NCBI GenBank assembly: GCA_020723285.1
Contig: DYJE01000003.1
Coordinates: 236,844-300,843 of the forward strand
Length of the DNA: 64,000 nt
Origin: Desulforapulum autotrophicum
GTDB taxonomy: Bacteria; Desulfobacterota; Desulfobacteria; Desulfobacterales; Desulfolunaceae
Direction of reading: 5' to 3'
Position 1 is the stretch's first letter; the number at the start of each line of letters is the position of its first letter. The position numbers were made by a program, and so were the translations under genes. Positions 52,039 through 60,778 of this stretch are shown here, piece after piece. Below the pieces are notes generated by a model, which had not been told where the DNA came from, made no database searches, and saw only the letters and a list, made by a program, of their open reading frames with translations.

Positions 52039-52872
52039 ATGGCCATCATGACCATTTCAAGATTTGAGGGCAGCAAAGGAAATGAAATTGCACGGGATAT
52101 CGCCGAAAGGTTAGGATATGCGCTTGTCGACCGGGACCGCATCCATGAAATGGCCAAAGCGTTCAAGGGCGATTTCGCCACGGAGATAAGGGTGATTGAA
52201 AACGAAAACAAACCCGGTTTTTTCGACTTTCTGTTCCGGCAACGCTCGGTGTATGGTCACATGATTTCGGCCATCATCTACGAGGCCGTCGCTTCAGACC
52301 GGGCAGTCATCGTGGGGCGCGGGGGGCAGTTTCTTCTCCAGGGTAAAAACCATGTGATCAATACCCGTTTCACAGCGTCTTTTGACATCCGTAAACATCG
52401 TGTCATGGAAAGCCTCAACATCGGAGAGGCAGTGGCTGAAGATTACCTCAAGACTTCGGACAGGACACGCGAGGATTTCATTCGTTATCTCTACCGTGAA
52501 GAATTCATAGATTCCAAATGGTACGATGTTGTCATCGATACTGGAAAGATACCCGCATCGTCCGTCACGAATTTCCTGGCCGATGAACTGAAGCGGATCG
52601 ATGAAACAACACCCATGACGGATGAAGACAAGGTGTCTTACAAAAACCTGGCTCTTGAGAAACGTGTTGAAATCATGATGTTGAAAGAGCTGAACGAGTC
52701 AAACTACATCAAGGTGATCGTTGCATCCGAAGGGCATGTGACATTATCCGGTTTTCTCGCTTCCGAAGCCGAACGCAGCGCGGCATTGGGTCTTGCGCAG
52801 GCTGTGGACGGTGTTACTGCTGTAGAAGACAGGATCATCGTGTCGGAATATCCGGTAAGACCTTGGTATTGA
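52039..52872 (+). CDS. Cytidylate kinase-like protein with C-terminal BON domain
   Basis: A 277-residue protein. Residues of about 1-200 belong to the cytidylate kinase-like family (PF13189): TISRFEGSKGNEIARDIAERLGYALVDRDRI, then IIYEAVASDRAVIVGRGGQFLLQG and the Arg-rich FDIRKHR region. The P-loop-like stretch lacks a normal GKS/T, so nucleotide kinase activity is uncertain. Residues of about 218-270 form a BON domain (IKVIVASEGHVTLSGFLASEAERSAAL...AVEDRII), a fold that usually binds lipid or acts in osmotic-stress proteins and is unusual on a kinase. No signal peptide. A stand-alone gene before hisC. Confidence 0.82.
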   Translation: MAIMTISRFEGSKGNEIARDIAERLGYALVDRDRIHEMAKAFKGDFATEIRVIENENKPGFFDFLFRQRSVYGHMISAIIYEAVASDRAVIVGRGGQFLLQGKNHVINTRFTASFDIRKHRVMESLNIGEAVAEDYLKTSDRTREDFIRYLYREEFIDSKWYDVVIDTGKIPASSVTNFLADELKRIDETTPMTDEDKVSYKNLALEKRVEIMMLKELNESNYIKVIVASEGHVTLSGFLASEAERSAALGLAQAVDGVTAVEDRIIVSEYPVRPWY

Positions 52873-53078
52873 ATGAAAATCAAGATGAAAACATACCGTA
52901 ATATTTATTGCCCTCAGAAAGAGTTTGTCTGATCCTGGCGATTCATATAAAAGAAAACCGGCATGCCCTGGGGATGTTTCTGTAAAAATGTTTCGAAATG
53001 CCTTCATCGACTGACCGGTAGGTTTTGTGACGATCAAACGATGAGAACCCGAATAAATCATAAATTAAGGTACAACTA

Positions 53079-54182
53079 ATGAACAAGGTCAAGACACCCG
53101 ATTACATTCTGAAGCTGAAACCCTACAAACCCGGAAAACCCATCGAAGAGCTGGAAAGGGAATATGGAATCACGGATTCCATCAAACTGGCATCCAACGA
53201 AAATCCGCTGGGTCCGCCGCAATCCGCTGTTTCGGCCATGACGAAGGTTCTTATGGACAGCCACAGGTATCCCGATGGCAGCGCCTTTCATCTCACTCGG
53301 AAAATCGCGGAAATACAGGGTGTTGAACCCGGCAATATCGTTCTTGGCAACGGTTCGGACGACATCATCGGGCTTCTGACACGGGCGTATCTCGCTCCGG
53401 GCGATGAGGCGATCATGACCCTTCCCTCGTTTCTGATGTACGAAATCATGGTGAATTCCACGGGTGCTGCGTCCGTTTTCGTGCCCTTGGCCGACGGGAC
53501 ACGGGCTTTTGATATCGATCTTGACGCCATGCTTGAAAAGATTACGGAAAAAACAAGGATGATCTTTCTGACCAACCCCAACAACCCGACGGGAACGGTG
53601 ATCCGGAAAAACACCTTTGAAGCGTTTCTTTCGAAAGTCCCGGCCCATGTCATCACCGTTCTTGACGAGGCGTACATCGAATTCGCCACAGACCCCGAAT
53701 GCATGATGGGACGGGATTACGTGAACGGCGAAAAACCGGTGGTTGTTTTACGGACGTTTTCCAAAGCCTATGGGCTTGCCGGGCTCCGTGTGGGATACGG
53801 CATCATGCCCGAAGACATCGCCCTGGCTCTGCACAAGGTCCGGATGCCCTTCAATGTGAACAGCGTGGCCCAAGCCGGGGCACTGGCCGCTCTTTCAGAT
53901 GAAGGATACCTGAAACAAAGCCTGGAAGTGATTCACGGCGGATTATCATATCTCTACGGCGAACTGGACCGCATGGGGTTCACGTATTACAGGACCCAGT
54001 CGAATTTTTTTCTCATCGATGTGAAACGATCCGCGGACCAGGTGTTTGAACTTCTTCTTCGGGAAGGGGTGATTGTCCGGTCCATGACATCTTATGGCTA
54101 CCCTGAATTTATCAGGGTGACTGTGGGACTGCCCGAGGAAAACCGTCGGTTTATCAAAGCCCTTGCAAAGGTGACGGCATGA
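53079..54182 (+). CDS. hisC: Histidinol-phosphate aminotransferase
   Basis: A 367-residue class I PLP-dependent aminotransferase of histidine synthesis. KLASNENPLGPP, GNGSDDIIGLL, FLTNPNNPTGT, VLDEAYIEF and the Schiff-base region RTFSKAYGLAGLRVGYG (PLP Lys) are all present. The length is normal. No other his gene is nearby. The stop overlaps cmk by 4 bases (ATGA), an arrangement that couples it to cmk and rpsA. It might also serve phenylalanine or tyrosine transamination, as some HisC proteins do. Confidence 0.93.
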   Translation: MNKVKTPDYILKLKPYKPGKPIEELEREYGITDSIKLASNENPLGPPQSAVSAMTKVLMDSHRYPDGSAFHLTRKIAEIQGVEPGNIVLGNGSDDIIGLLTRAYLAPGDEAIMTLPSFLMYEIMVNSTGAASVFVPLADGTRAFDIDLDAMLEKITEKTRMIFLTNPNNPTGTVIRKNTFEAFLSKVPAHVITVLDEAYIEFATDPECMMGRDYVNGEKPVVVLRTFSKAYGLAGLRVGYGIMPEDIALALHKVRMPFNVNSVAQAGALAALSDEGYLKQSLEVIHGGLSYLYGELDRMGFTYYRTQSNFFLIDVKRSADQVFELLLREGVIVRSMTSYGYPEFIRVTVGLPEENRRFIKALAKVTA

Positions 54183-54853
54183 AAAAAGACATGGTGATAA
54201 CCATTGACGGGCCGGCCGGTGCCGGAAAGACCACGGTGAGCAAACGTCTGGCGGAGTGTCTGTCCTACCGGTATGTGGACACCGGCGCTCTTTACCGGGG
54301 GGTGGGTTATGAAGCCTGTGCAGCCGGTATCTCTTCGGACGACGATCCTGCCCTTGAAAAACTCTGCAAGACTCTGGATCTCAATCTGGTTCTTTCAGAC
54401 CAGGGGCTTCGCTTAATGTCCGGTGGCAAAGATATCTCTGAAGAAATCCGGACACCGGCTATGGCCATGATGGCATCCGCCGTTTCTGCCCGAAAACCGG
54501 TGCGTGATTTTCTTCTCGTCCTTCAGCGAAAACTCGGCAGAGAAAAAAAGGTGGTGTTCGAGGGACGTGATATGGGAACCGTTGTTTTTCCAGAAGCCGA
54601 TGTGAAATTCTATCTGGATGCAACGCCCGAAGTCCGGGCATACAGGCGCTATCTGGAAATGAAACTGAAAAGCCCAGTGAGCCTCGAAGACGTGGAAAAA
54701 GACATACGGAAACGCGACGAAAACGACAGCAGCCGAGCTCTGGCCCCTTTGAAACCCGCTGAAGATGCCGTGATCATCGATGCCTCTTCTCTGGAAGTGG
54801 ATCGTGTGATCGAGGCCATGCTCTCGCATATCCAGTGTAAATACCAGCCCTGA
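54179..54853 (+). CDS. cmk: Cytidylate kinase
   Basis: A 224-residue CMP/dCMP kinase. The P-loop GPAGAGKTT (about 10-18), YVDTGALYRGVGYEA, the GRDMGTVVFPEADVKFYLDA segment and the later RDENDSSRALAPLKPA (Arg/Asp/Ser of the LID and CMP site) are diagnostic. It overlaps hisC by 4 bases and precedes rpsA, matching the widespread cmk-rpsA order. The normal P-loop contrasts with the degenerate one in the cytidylate kinase-like/BON protein upstream. Confidence 0.96.
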   Translation: MKKDMVITIDGPAGAGKTTVSKRLAECLSYRYVDTGALYRGVGYEACAAGISSDDDPALEKLCKTLDLNLVLSDQGLRLMSGGKDISEEIRTPAMAMMASAVSARKPVRDFLLVLQRKLGREKKVVFEGRDMGTVVFPEADVKFYLDATPEVRAYRRYLEMKLKSPVSLEDVEKDIRKRDENDSSRALAPLKPAEDAVIIDASSLEVDRVIEAMLSHIQCKYQP

Positions 54854-54982
54854 AGATGAAAAACTCATGCAGGAACATATAAAATGATTGTTTTTTAACA
54901 CCTGAACTGGTACGTATGCGTGATTACACATTCCCCGATAAAGGGACCTGTGTAAAATAAATTTATTAGGGGGCTATACTAA

Positions 54983-56785
54983 ATGGCAGTCAGTACTGAA
55001 ACAAATCAAAACGAAGGTATCAAAGCAAAAGGCGTGGAATACGACATGTTCGGCGATCCGATCGGTCGCGTCATCGAAGACGATGACAAGGACATGCTCC
55101 AGTTCCGCCAGATGTACGACGACAGTTTCAAACGTTTCGCAGAAGGTGAACTGGCCCAGGGCCGGATCATCGCCGTGGACAACGATCATGTTCTCGTGGA
55201 CGTGGGTTTCAAATCCGAGGGACAGATCTCCATCCATGAATTCAAGGACGAAAACGGAGAAGTCAACGTTCAGATCGGCGACATGGTGGAAGTCATGGTC
55301 GAAGTCTGGGACGAAGACGAAGAACGCGTGATTCTGTCCAAGGACAAGGCCGCGAAAATCAAGGTCTGGGAAAGCATCAAGGAAATCCACGACGCCAACG
55401 GCACTGTGGAAGGCGTCATCACCAGCCGCGTCAAAGGCGGTTTTTCCGTGGACGTGGGAATCCCCGCGTTTCTCCCCGGATCCCAGGCGGACCTCCGTCC
55501 CATCCGCAATCTCGACGAGATGGTGGGACAGACCTATACCTTCAAGGTACTCAAGTACAACCGCAAACGGAGCAACATCGTTCTTTCCCGCAGAGCCATT
55601 CTCGAAGAGCAGCGTGAAAGCGTTCGTTCGAAAACGCTTGAAAACATCCATGAAGGCAAAATCATGGAAGGCGTTGTCAAGAACATCACCGAATACGGTG
55701 TGTTCGTGGACCTCGGCGGCGTGGACGGTCTCCTCCACATTACGGATATTTCCTGGGGCCGCGTCAAACATCCCTCTGAAATGTTCTCCGTGGGCGACAG
55801 CATCACCGTGAAAATCCTGTCTTTCGACATTGAAAAAGAACGCGTATCTCTGGGTATGAAACAGCTCAGCGAAGACCCCTGGTCCATCGCTTCCAAGAAA
55901 TACCCCGTGGGCGAAAAAGTATCCGGAAAAGTGGTCAGTCTCACCGATTACGGTGTTTTCGTTGAACTTGAAGAAGGCATCGAAGGACTTGTCCATGTTT
56001 CCGAAATGTCCTGGACGAGAAAAATCCGTCATCCTTCCAAGGTGATTTCTGTGGGTGAAGTGATCGAAGCCATCGTGCTCGACATCAAACCCGACAGCCG
56101 CAGAATTTCTCTCGGTATGAAACAGGTGGCCCAGAATCCCTGGGAAGTGATCAGCGAAAAATACCCCATCGGCACCATCATCGAAGGCAAGATCAAGAAC
56201 ATCACCGATTTCGGTCTGTTCATCGGCATTGATGATGAAATCGACGGCCTTGTTCATATCTCCGACATTTCCTGGACCAAACGCATCAAACATCCTTCCG
56301 AAGTGTTCAAGAAGGGTGATGTGGTTCAGGCCGTGGTTCTCGATATCGACAAAAACAACGAACGCTTCTCTCTGGGCATCAAACAGACTCAGGATGATCC
56401 CTGGAAGAGCGTGGCCGAACGTTACGCCGTGGGTACGGAAATCTCCGGAACCATCACCAACGTGACGGATTTCGGCGTCTTCGTCGAACTTGAAGAAGGC
56501 ATTGAAGGCCTTGTCCATGTTTCCGAAATCAGCAAGGAAAAGATCAAGACTCCCGTTGGTACCTACAACGTGGGCGAAACTCTGACCGCCAAAGTGATGA
56601 ACATCAACAGCGACGAACGGAGAATCGGTCTTTCCATCAAACGTCTCGAAATGGATGACGACAAAGCCATCCTTTCCGAATACGTGAGCAAAATGAAACC
56701 TGCGACATCCGCCTTTGGCGAGATGCTTCAGGATCAGCTGAAAAGCGAACATGAAAAAAGATCCGGCGATACACCGGATAAATAA
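54983..56785 (+). CDS. rpsA: 30S ribosomal protein S1
   Basis: A 600-residue protein with six S1 RNA-binding repeats beginning near residues 57, 142, 225, 310, 397 and 484. Each shows the G.(V/I)....(Y/F)G.FV.(L/V)...(V/I)(D/E)GL.H.S(D/E) pattern. S1 recruits mRNA to the ribosome. The start has AGGGGG upstream after a 129-base leader that could carry S1 autoregulation, as known in other bacteria. The very biased codon use and strong Shine-Dalgarno suit high expression. A long antisense frame in the same region is a shadow of the repeats. Confidence 0.97.
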   Translation: MAVSTETNQNEGIKAKGVEYDMFGDPIGRVIEDDDKDMLQFRQMYDDSFKRFAEGELAQGRIIAVDNDHVLVDVGFKSEGQISIHEFKDENGEVNVQIGDMVEVMVEVWDEDEERVILSKDKAAKIKVWESIKEIHDANGTVEGVITSRVKGGFSVDVGIPAFLPGSQADLRPIRNLDEMVGQTYTFKVLKYNRKRSNIVLSRRAILEEQRESVRSKTLENIHEGKIMEGVVKNITEYGVFVDLGGVDGLLHITDISWGRVKHPSEMFSVGDSITVKILSFDIEKERVSLGMKQLSEDPWSIASKKYPVGEKVSGKVVSLTDYGVFVELEEGIEGLVHVSEMSWTRKIRHPSKVISVGEVIEAIVLDIKPDSRRISLGMKQVAQNPWEVISEKYPIGTIIEGKIKNITDFGLFIGIDDEIDGLVHISDISWTKRIKHPSEVFKKGDVVQAVVLDIDKNNERFSLGIKQTQDDPWKSVAERYAVGTEISGTITNVTDFGVFVELEEGIEGLVHVSEISKEKIKTPVGTYNVGETLTAKVMNINSDERRIGLSIKRLEMDDDKAILSEYVSKMKPATSAFGEMLQDQLKSEHEKRSGDTPDK

Positions 56786-56850
56786 ATCATGTCAGGATCC
56801 TGACGGATGATCTGTCCGGATCCTGTTCTTTGGTTCATGCGATTATAACG

Positions 56851-56879
56851 CCCCGAAAGGATTATCCTTCGGGGTTGTT
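56851..56879 (+). terminator. Terminator downstream of rpsA
   Basis: CCCCGAAAGGAT and ATCCTTCGGGG pair in a strong stem followed by TTGTTGTATTT, about 65 bases after the rpsA stop. Confidence 0.75.
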
Positions 56880-56921
56880 GTATTTAAGGGATATCAATTT
56901 TCAGACCATCAGGTGAGGGCC

Positions 56922-57815
56922 ATGTTTTCACGACGGCATCCGTTCCTTTTTTTTATTCTTGTGTTCACGGCGATATCGGCCGGTTCACTGGTGATTCTTT
57001 CCATCGTTCTTACCGGAGTGCTGGGACCCCAGGAGGATTTCGGTGACAACAATGTCGGGGTGATCGAAATTGTGGGGACCATCGTCGATTCCAAGGAGAT
57101 CAATGAAAACCTGAAGATGTTCCGGGACGATGACAGTATCAAAGCCATTGTTCTTCGTATCGATTCCCCCGGTGGTGGAGTGGGACCATCCCAGGAAATT
57201 TTCAGGGCCATTCTCAAAGCCAAGGAAAAGAAACCGGTGATCACGTCCATGGGGGCTCTTGCGGCGTCCGGCGGTTATTACGCTGCGGCGGCTTCCGACG
57301 GCATCATGGCCAATCCGGGAACCATCACCGGAAGCATCGGCGTGATCATGGGGTACACGAATTTCAAGGAGATTTTCCAGAAAATCGGGCTTGTGCCGGT
57401 GGTCTTCAAAAGCGGGGCATTCAAGGATACCGGTTCGCCGGTCCGGGAGATGCGGGCTGACGAGAAGGTTTTTCTCCAGGATTTCGTGAACAAGATCTAC
57501 GACCAGTTTGTCCGGGACGTGGCTAAGACACGGAAGATGAATTATAGAAAAGTCAAGAAGCTGGCGGACGGCCGGATTTACACCGGATCTGAGGCTAAAA
57601 AGCTCGGATTGGTGGACAGGATCGGCAATTTGGAAGACGCCGTGGACTGGGCCGGAGAACTTGGGGAAATCGAAGGCGAGATCAATGTGGTCTATCCTCC
57701 GGAACCCAGAATGACCTTCCTGGAATATCTCACCGAGGCCACCATGAGCGGTTTTTTTGAAAAGGTCGTGGATTCCAGGCTGAAAGCCGGATACATGTTT
57801 CAGCCTGGGGAGTAG
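56922..57815 (+). CDS. sppA: Signal peptide peptidase SppA, short type
   Basis: About 297 residues from ATG 56922 (a GTG at 56913 would add three). An N-terminal membrane helix (FLFFILVFTAISAGSLVILSIVL) is followed by a periplasmic ClpP-like serine protease domain: VGVIEIVGTI, LRIDSPGGGVGPSQEI, the nucleophile region MGALAASGGYYAAAASD, ITGSIGVIMGYTNF, and FKSGAFKDTGSP with the catalytic Lys. It cleaves remnant signal peptides in the inner membrane. Single-domain length matches the Bacillus-type enzyme. It follows the rpsA terminator and has its own promoter region. Confidence 0.93.
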   Translation: MFSRRHPFLFFILVFTAISAGSLVILSIVLTGVLGPQEDFGDNNVGVIEIVGTIVDSKEINENLKMFRDDDSIKAIVLRIDSPGGGVGPSQEIFRAILKAKEKKPVITSMGALAASGGYYAAAASDGIMANPGTITGSIGVIMGYTNFKEIFQKIGLVPVVFKSGAFKDTGSPVREMRADEKVFLQDFVNKIYDQFVRDVAKTRKMNYRKVKKLADGRIYTGSEAKKLGLVDRIGNLEDAVDWAGELGEIEGEINVVYPPEPRMTFLEYLTEATMSGFFEKVVDSRLKAGYMFQPGE

Positions 57816-58213
57816 TGCGGTGGGGTATTTGTCGGCTTTCGTTCTTAAAGGCGGTCTATAGGAATAAAATACCCGGTTGAACGCGATACCCGATATATCT
57901 TTTAAAGTGAGGATATTGAATCATGCGATCGTAGGTCGGGTTCTCCAAACCCGACAAATGACCCGATCCACCGAATAATCAGACGATCGATTTATTGAGG
58001 TGCTTGATTTTATTTGGAATTGAATATCGAACGGGGGCTTTCGAATGAAAGGATGGGGGCTTTTGTCGGCTTTCGTGCCTCAAGCTGACCTACGAGGCGT
58101 GTTTCAAGGTTGTGCCCGGCCAAATCAAAGTCTATTGTCATAACAGATGGAATACCATGCGGCAGGGTGGGCTTTTGACCCACCCTGCATGAGCGCATGC
58201 CCAACAGTTTTTT
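57816..58213. repeat. REP-like hairpin repeat cluster downstream of sppA
   Basis: 398 non-coding bases. The CGTAGGTCGGGTT...AACCCGACAAATG repeat is complete at 57930-57969, an inverted diverged copy is at 58061-58095, and a further fragment is at 57828-57862. The 57930 copy differs at only about two of 40 bases from the copy at 29745-29784 (inverted). A separate perfect hairpin GCAGGGTGGG/CCCACCCTGC lies at 58162-58188. No gene is recognised here. Confidence 0.7.
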
Positions 58214-58606
58214 TCAGTACGCTGATCGCTCACTCGCCGTGTTGTTTCCCGGCAGCATCGGATTGCAGTTCTTGATATAAACCCGTCCCTGAAGTACATT
58301 TCCTCTTGAATATTCGGTAAAAATACAGGTGTTGGTGGCCGGATCGTAGGTTTCGATCCACATGTTGTCCTCTTTCCAGGTGATACCCATGTGGATCTGG
58401 CCTTTGGGCGTGCGGATGGACATCTCCCCGCCGTAGCGTTTGACGAAGATCTGTTCAAAATGGAAGGCGTAGGTTCCCCAGCCCGCGATGAGAAGGACAG
58501 CGGCCACGCCAAACGCTGTTTTCCATAGTTTTGCCTTGAAGCCGATGCCGAAAAGAACAAGGACGATGAGAAGAAAAAGGACGATCCAGTAAAGGTAAGT
58601 GATCAT
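58214..58606 (-). CDS. Small membrane protein of unknown function
   Basis: A 130-residue protein with two N-terminal hydrophobic helices (about 4-22 and 32-50) and a C-terminal soluble part of about 75 residues (FVKRYGGEMSIRTPKGQIHMGITWKEDNMWIETYDP) with two Cys that could form a disulfide if periplasmic. I do not recognise the family. It is preceded by GGAGG at a suitable spacing and separated from the LEA2 lipoprotein gene by 37 bases, so the two are likely co-transcribed. Confidence 0.72.
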   Translation of the reverse strand: MITYLYWIVLFLLIVLVLFGIGFKAKLWKTAFGVAAVLLIAGWGTYAFHFEQIFVKRYGGEMSIRTPKGQIHMGITWKEDNMWIETYDPATNTCIFTEYSRGNVLQGRVYIKNCNPMLPGNNTASERSAY

Positions 58607-58643
58607 TTTAACAATCCTCCGTTAGACATCTATTATCCGGATA

Positions 58644-59468
58644 TTAACGTGAAAGCCCGGTGTTGCCCGTTTTTTTGAACGGGATGTTTTTAAGTCCCAC
58701 CTTCGGAATGTCGAACTCCATATCTCCGGTGAGTTCATAATCGATACTTCCCTGGGTCAGCAGGCCCATAGCACTTTTTCCAAGGGTCATGAAATCCACG
58801 GTGACTGGGATCTCGATGATCTGCGTTTCTTTGTCCGCAGGGATTACGACATTTTCACGTTTGCCGTCAAGGAGTTTCATTCCGCCAAGAACCACGCGGT
58901 ACGTGACTTTTTTCATGTCGAGGCGGGTGGGGGTTTGACTTGAGATTTCAAGCTCCAGGGAAAGACGGGCACCGGTGAAAGTCATGCTGACGATGTTGAC
59001 CCCTTTGACCTGAACCGTGGGTGGCTTGGGGATGTGGATGACGTCGGTGTGGGTGAACGGTACAGTGAACTGTCCGATCTTTACCGTTCCTGAAAGTTCG
59101 TAGGTGAGGGTATCTTTTTTAAACAGAGCCATGAGCGTATCCAGGGTTTCCATGTAATTCACGGTGACCGGGATCGTGATGTCCGCTCCGCCCATGGCGG
59201 GAAGATCTATGCTTTTTTCCAAGATGCCTTCCAGGGTTTTTTTGCCATCAACCACCAGTTGATAGGTGATGGCATCCACTTTGAAGGCAACAGGATTGGC
59301 ATTGCTGACATTGAACGTGAATTCGAGGTCCCCCTGGAACAATGTGGTGGACAAAAGGACCGCGTTTTTCAGTTTAATCTCAGGGGTTTTAATCAGGCTT
59401 TTCAGAATTTGGCACCCCGATAACAAGGCCAATAACGGAATAAGGATCAGCAGCGACGTCTTTTTCAT
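58644..59468 (-). CDS. Lipoprotein with two LEA2 (WHy) domains
   Basis: A 274-residue lipoprotein. The signal peptide ends in lipobox LSGC (Cys19). Two repeats follow (about 30-145 and 155-265), each resembling the LEA type 2 / water-stress-and-hypersensitive-response domain: LEFTFNVSNANPVAFKVDAITYQLVVDGKKTLEG, and LSLELEISSQTPTRLDMKKVTYRVVLGG. Bacterial LEA2 lipoproteins are linked to desiccation or envelope stress, but the function is not settled. It lies upstream of the 58214 gene on the same strand. Confidence 0.85.
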   Translation of the reverse strand: MKKTSLLILIPLLALLSGCQILKSLIKTPEIKLKNAVLLSTTLFQGDLEFTFNVSNANPVAFKVDAITYQLVVDGKKTLEGILEKSIDLPAMGGADITIPVTVNYMETLDTLMALFKKDTLTYELSGTVKIGQFTVPFTHTDVIHIPKPPTVQVKGVNIVSMTFTGARLSLELEISSQTPTRLDMKKVTYRVVLGGMKLLDGKRENVVIPADKETQIIEIPVTVDFMTLGKSAMGLLTQGSIDYELTGDMEFDIPKVGLKNIPFKKTGNTGLSR

Positions 59469-59503
59469 GGGTTATTTCCTCGGGTGAAAGTCAATCGTTT
59501 GAA

Positions 59504-60115
59504 TCAGGCGATGAAAAGATCAACTGGACCGGCTCCTTCACGGAGGACCGTGGGCTCATCGTCCATCAGAGATATGATCGAGGATGGTTTGTTGGGAACA
59601 GGCCCTCCGTCGATCACCATGTCGATCAGGTTGGGAAATGCTTCGTCGATCATCCAGGCTTCAGACAATGGGTCTTCGTCAGGAAGATTGGCAGAGGTGG
59701 AAAGAACGGGATTCCCGAGGGTTGTGACGATGGCCGTGCAGATGGTGTTGTCCGGCACCCGGATACCGGCTGTTTTTCGTTTGGTCAGCATGATTTTTGG
59801 CACCATTTTGCTGCCTTCAAGGATGAAGGTGTAAGGGCCTGGAAGGCAACGTTTCAGGGTTCTGTAAGCTGAATTGGTCACTTTGGCGAAATCACTGATG
59901 TGCTTGAGATCCGAACAGATGAAGCTGAAGGGTTTGTTTTTGTCCCTCCGTTTGATCATGTAGATTTTCTCGATGGCTTTCTTGTTCATGATGTCGCAGC
60001 CGATTCCGTAATACGTGTCGGTGGGGTAGGCGATGACTCCGCCGTTTCTAAGGCAGTCCACCACTTTCTCGATCAGGCGCATCTGGGGATTGTCAGGGTT
60101 GATGGTTATAAGCAT
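59504..60115 (-). CDS. tsaC: Threonylcarbamoyladenylate synthase (TsaC/YrdC family)
   Basis: About 203 residues from ATG 60115, selected because it places the family start (MLITINPDNPQ) first; a longer frame begins at 60175. YrdC/Sua5 motifs: GGVIAYPTDTYYGIGCD, IYMIKRRDKNKPFSFI (the KRR..KP RNA/ATP-binding signature), GPYTFIL and VLSTSAN. It makes L-threonylcarbamoyl-AMP for the t6A37 modification of ANN-decoding tRNAs. Confidence 0.9.
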   Translation of the reverse strand: MLITINPDNPQMRLIEKVVDCLRNGGVIAYPTDTYYGIGCDIMNKKAIEKIYMIKRRDKNKPFSFICSDLKHISDFAKVTNSAYRTLKRCLPGPYTFILEGSKMVPKIMLTKRKTAGIRVPDNTICTAIVTTLGNPVLSTSANLPDEDPLSEAWMIDEAFPNLIDMVIDGGPVPNKPSSIISLMDDEPTVLREGAGPVDLFIA

Positions 60116-60254
60116 ACGGGTTTCAATTCGTGTTTGAATGACGGTTTTTGTTATCGCCTCAAGGAATACTGTCACGTGGTATTAACAGGTGAGGGGGTGA
60201 AAATCAATATCAAGTTCATATCTCCATCGTTCTGTTGGACAGGCGGATAAATGC

Positions 60255-60307
60255 TTGACAATAAAAAGGTGAGCATGGTAGGGTCGGCTGACTGAGCGCT
60301 CGTTCAG
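60255..60307 (+). promoter_or_regulatory. Candidate promoter and TetR-type operator upstream of mce
   Basis: TTGACA (60255-60260) and, after 18 bases, TAGGGT form a promoter-like pair. Eight bases on is the imperfect palindrome CTGAGCGC-TCGTTCAG (60292-60307), resembling the TGA(A)CG-N-CGTTCA operators of TetR regulators of acyl-CoA catabolism. The regulator is not in the adjacent genes. Confidence 0.45.
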
Positions 60308-60350
60308 AATCGTTGTTCTGCAATAAAAAACCTACAGAATAAGGACAGCT

Positions 60351-60761
60351 ATGAAGATTCTCAAAATCGATCACATCGGTATCGCCGTGAATTCCATCGA
60401 TCAAAGCGCGGATTTCTGGTCGGGTATTCTCGGCCTTGATCTGACAGGCAAGGAAACCGTGAACGAACAGAAAGTGACCACAGCTTTTTTCCCGGTGGGC
60501 GAAAGCGAGGTGGAGCTTCTGGAGTCCACTGCGCCGGACGGGCCCGTGGCCCGATACATCGAGAAAAAAGGGGAGGGTGTTCAGCATATCGCGTTTCGTG
60601 TTGAAAACATCGAAGAGGCGTTGATTGAACTCAAGGAAAAAGGGGTGAAGCTCATTGATGAGACACCGCGGCGAGGAGCCGGCGGAGCAAAAATCGCTTT
60701 TCTGCATCCCAAAGCCACCCAGGGTGTTCTTGTGGAACTGTGCGAACGTGATCATGACTGA
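60351..60761 (+). CDS. mce: Methylmalonyl-CoA epimerase
   Basis: A 136-residue VOC-family metalloenzyme interconverting the (R) and (S) forms of methylmalonyl-CoA. The N-terminal [18 protein letters not shown] holds the first metal His; [13 protein letters not shown] and the late VELCER (Glu ligand) follow, with the short loop [21 protein letters not shown]. It heads the mce-mcmA-meaB operon, so the three genes together run the propionyl-CoA/succinyl-CoA route in either direction. Confidence 0.95.
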   Translation: MKILKIDHIGIAVNSIDQSADFWSGILGLDLTGKETVNEQKVTTAFFPVGESEVELLESTAPDGPVARYIEKKGEGVQHIAFRVENIEEALIELKEKGVKLIDETPRRGAGGAKIAFLHPKATQGVLVELCERDHD

Positions 60762-60778
60762 TGACCAAGGAGAATAAC

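Noticed and set aside
54974..56752. 592-codon minus-strand open frame opposite rpsA
   Set aside because: It mirrors the repetitive S1 domains and codon bias of rpsA; its His/Phe-rich repeats are antisense artefacts without a start signal.
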